Shown: positions 4,821 through 6,579 of the stretch, piece by piece
Position numbering within the stretch: position 1 is the stretch's first letter
Layout: each line of letters starts with the position of its first letter
NCBI GenBank assembly: GCA_964409165.1
Contig: CAYPCH010000151.1
Span: 1 to 6,579, forward strand
Source: CAYPCH01 sp964409165
GTDB lineage: Bacteria; Bacillota; Clostridia; Acetivibrionales; Acetivibrionaceae
Direction: 5' to 3'
Length of the DNA stretch: 6,579 nucleotides
Translations under genes and position numbers: made by a program
Notes under the pieces: generated by a model
The model's database searches: none
Told to the model about the DNA's origin: nothing
What the model saw: only the letters and a program-made list of their open reading frames with translations

Positions 4821-5549
4821 TCAGTGTCCAAGTGAATTAAGCCAGTCTAAAAGGTTTTTGTCATTATTCCAGTCTTTTGATTCTGCAGCCTCTTTTGGAA
4901 TAGGAGAATTATCCAAGGTCAGTTTTTCAAGTGCTTTACGTTTCATTTCTACACTTGTTTTGGAATAAATTTGAGTTACTTTTAAATCGGTATGACCCAA
5001 GAAATCGCGGATATACACAGGATTAATATCAGCCTCTGTCAGGTGCATAGCCTTACTGTGGCGAACGACATGGGGTGTGATGTTTTTGAAACCTATGTCA
5101 GTTGTATACTTCTGTAGAATATAAGTTATCCCTTGGCGGGTCAGTTTGTCACCTTTACAGTTAAAGAAAAGTGGAGTATCCTGCTTTCCACGTGCACTCA
5201 ATCCATTCTCATTGATATAGTTCTTAATAATTCCAACTGTTTCAATCATAATGGGGACAATTCTTGTCTTTTTACCTTTTCCTGTTAATGTTATCTGTGG
5301 AGGTGTTGTCATTCTTATATCTCTTACTTTTACATCTGCCAGTTCCTGAACTCTGCAGCCACTATCATACATAAGACACAATAGTGCCAGATCACGTCGC
5401 CCTTTTCGTGTAGTATTATCAGGTTCAGCCAAAAGCTCTTTTACCTGTGATGTGTCAAGATGTTTGACAACTTTATGTGATACTTTCTTTACAGGAATTG
5501 AAAGTATCTGCTGTGCTTGAAACAGATACTCCGGCTGAATTCCACCACG
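4821..5549 (-). pseudogene. Tyrosine recombinase lacking its N-terminal domain
   Basis: The open frame reads back from the stop at 4821-4823 to an in-frame TAG at 5550-5552, giving 242 codons. Numbering from the TTG at 5432, the catalytic domain is complete: R27 in 'GCRVQEL', the beta-hairpin lysines in 'TGKGKKTR' (51-57), H121 and R124 in 'PHVVRH', H147 in 'LGH' and the nucleophile Y156 in 'TQIYSK'. Upstream of the TTG the frame continues as recognisable recombinase (QPEYLFQAQQILSIPVKK, then LDTSQVKELLAEPD), so 5432 is not the real start; homology seems to fade near 5541. The N-terminal SAM-like core-binding domain (~100 residues) is missing, so DNA-clamp binding and activity are unlikely. 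The C-terminal 'DWNNDKNLLDWLNSL' tail resembles the recombinases of clostridial trio elements. It would have catalysed strand exchange for its element. Confidence 0.78.
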
Positions 5550-5748
5550 CTATTTGTCAAGATAGTTGTCGCATTTTCTTTTTAAATTATTCAGTGGAAT
5601 CTTTCCGCATTTATTCCACGATTCGCTTGACAACGAGCCTCTGACAGCATGTGTACAGGCATTGCCGGCATCCTCCATTCTGAACAGGTGGAAAGGCTTC
5701 GTAGCATGTATATGCCTAGCGTGGTAGCCTAACACGCTGTGCACTCAT
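5550..5748. other. GC-richer stretch of unknown origin
   Basis: This segment lies between the truncated recombinase and the IS3 end. By hand count 5641-5760 is about 51% G+C, well above the surrounding AT-rich DNA. A minus-strand frame of 64 codons (5550-5744) contains segments such as GYHARHIHATKPFHLF and SWNKCGKIPLNNLKRK. I recognise no family, there is no good ribosome site, and its composition (H, C, W-rich) looks more like spurious translation than a real protein. Small inverted repeats occur, for example AGCGTG (5718-5723) / CACGCT (5733-5738). A structured RNA or a piece of another element is possible. Confidence 0.35.
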
Positions 5749-5782
5749 TGTAAAGCGACTTTCGCGGCATAAAAGCTACTTT
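5749..5782. repeat. Candidate terminal repeat of the IS3-family element
   Basis: The stretch begins TGTAAAGCGACTTT (5749-5762) and contains a second near-copy, AAAGCTACTTT (5772-5782), offset by 20 bases; the two 11-mers differ at one position. IS3-family ends typically start with 5'-TG, and this lies 7-40 bases past the orfB stop (5789-5791), the expected place for the right inverted repeat. The other end is outside the window, so it cannot be matched. Confidence 0.45.
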
Positions 5783-5788
5783 CTTCAC

Positions 5789-6579
5789 TTAAGCCGAACT
5801 GTCCTGTTTTAGGGCGATTTCTTTTGTTTCTTTTGTAGGGTTTAGTGCTACAAAATCTGGTAGACTCCAATCACGTGTTTCTTTTGTCCAACGCTCTGGA
5901 TGAGCTTTTCTTGCCGTTTCATATACCCTTTTTCTTTTTTCCATAATCTTATCAGCATCCCCATTATGTCGTGCATTTGGAGTAATAAAATTTAGCCCAC
6001 TGTGATAATGTTTATTGTTATACCATTCTACAAAACCCTTTACCCATTCTCTAGCTACATCAATAGACTCAAAACCTTCTGTTGGATAACTTGAACGATA
6101 TTTACAAGTTCTAAATAGTGCTTCTGAATAAGGGTTATCATTGCTTACCCTTGGTCTGGAATATGAGCTAATTACACCTAAAGATTCAAGCTTAGTTTTT
6201 AACGTTACAGCTTTCATAGCAGCCCCATTATCAGAATGCAATACTAGTGGGGTATTCCTTGCCCTTTCGGCAATTACAGACCTCTCAACAAGTTCTGCTG
6301 CATATTCACCGCTTTCCTCTGGCCACACCTCCCAACCAACAATTTTTCTACTAAAAATGTCTAGAATCATATATAGCTTGTAATATATTCCTCTTACACT
6401 TGTATTAAGATATGTTATGTCCCAGGACCAAACTTGATTAGAACCTGTAGCTATATGTGTGTCAGGTGCTTTTGCTTTTGTGGATTTTTTACTTCTGCCT
6501 CTGTGGTTTAGCATATTTTCATTTTTTAACCTGAATTATTCACGGTGATATGAAAATAAAATTTCACCCATCATTCTTT
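5789..6579 (-). pseudogene. IS3-family transposase OrfB, interrupted by an in-frame stop
   Basis: The open part (241 codons from ATG 6514) is the retroviral-integrase-type catalytic core of an IS3-family transposase. The DDE triad is visible: D32 in 'VWSWDITYL', D95 in 'LHSDNG' and E131 in 'NDNPYSEALFR', with 35 residues between the last two, the classic DD(35)E spacing. 'HRGRSKK' precedes the core and 'WVKGFVEWYNNKHYHSGL' and 'PNARHNG' follow, as usual. Upstream of 6514 the same frame continues to resemble OrfB: MMGEILFSYHRE, a TAA at 6536-6538, then FRLKNENMLNHRGR. The stop stands where family members have an aromatic residue ('YRTMYRLLK'), so it looks like a nonsense mutation. The ATG at 6514 lacks a close Shine-Dalgarno. 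In this family OrfB is made as an OrfA-OrfB frameshift fusion; the stop would cut that product before the core, so the copy is probably dead. Confidence is high for the family, moderate for inactivation. Confidence 0.75.

Larger units (their letters stand above)
4710..5549 (-). mobile_element. Remnant of a tyrosine-recombinase element (trio/RIT-like)
   Basis: The unit comprises the repeat-rich terminus (4710-4799) and the last recombinase gene (4821-5549). Elements moved by groups of three tandem tyrosine recombinases end in imperfect inverted repeats with internal palindromes. The present end, with a palindrome abutting a cut IS91-like gene, fits that picture. The opposite end and any upstream recombinases are missing: the element breaks off near 5541-5549 inside the gene. 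No copy of the terminal repeats in reverse orientation was seen elsewhere in the window. Assignment to the trio type is inference from recombinase flavour and terminus layout. Confidence 0.45.
5749..6579 (-). mobile_element. IS3-family insertion sequence, partial (right part)
   Basis: This consists of the 3' portion of orfB plus the probable right terminus. The element continues beyond the right edge, where the rest of orfB, orfA and the left inverted repeat would lie. No target duplication can be tested. Confidence 0.7.

Noticed and set aside
5550..5744. Genuine small protein-coding gene on the minus strand
   Set aside because: No ribosome site, no recognised family, and a His/Cys/Trp-rich composition; kept only as an unexplained GC-rich stretch.
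6141..6383. Plus-strand 80-codon frame
   Set aside because: Antisense to the IS3 transposase core.

Overview
The window looks like chromosomal DNA from a low-GC, cellulosome-forming clostridium (Acetivibrio / Ruminiclostridium-like). The reasons are the AT-rich sequence, strong Shine-Dalgarno sites, a recognisable dockerin fragment, clostridial-type transposases, and a chemoreceptor with a sigma-D-like promoter. The genus is an inference; no rRNA or other taxonomic marker is present.

This is a 'graveyard' segment: two largely intact genes surrounded by pieces of broken genes and mobile elements, with abrupt junctions. Left to right: (1) 28-246 (+), the N-terminal stub of a DDE transposase, fused directly to (2) 243-418 (+), a frameshifted C-terminal dockerin remnant ending at (3) a bidirectional terminator at 425-477. 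(4) 531-668 (-) is the C-terminal membrane-anchor tail of a lost surface protein, convergent on that terminator. (5) 707-1540 (+) is an MBL-fold metallohydrolase with all metal ligands but a replaced C-terminus. (6) 1504-1848 (-) is the C-terminal part of an IS91-like transposase, fused to (7) 1842-1940 (-), the first ~30 residues of an FAD/NAD(P)-dependent oxidoreductase. (8) 2108-4291 (-) is the most interesting gene: a chemoreceptor whose ligand-binding module, a sugar-binding-protein/LacI-type fold, sits at the C-terminus after the signalling domain and should therefore be cytoplasmic. (9) 4549-4710 (-) is a second IS91-like transposase piece, from the middle of the protein, cut exactly at (10) a palindrome/direct-repeat/hairpin cluster at 4710-4799 that looks like the end of a tyrosine-recombinase element. 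(11) 4821-5549 (-) is that recombinase, lacking its N-terminal domain. (12) 5550-5748 is a GC-richer stretch of unknown origin. (13) 5749 to the right edge is an IS3-family element with an orfB interrupted by an in-frame stop.

Only the metallohydrolase and the chemoreceptor look functional. They are not an operon (opposite strands, separated by debris). Repeated insertion of at least four mobile-element families (DDE/IS4-like, IS91-like, tyrosine-recombinase, IS3) followed by deletion best explains the layout. I see no tRNA, rRNA, CRISPR array, or complete multi-gene system.
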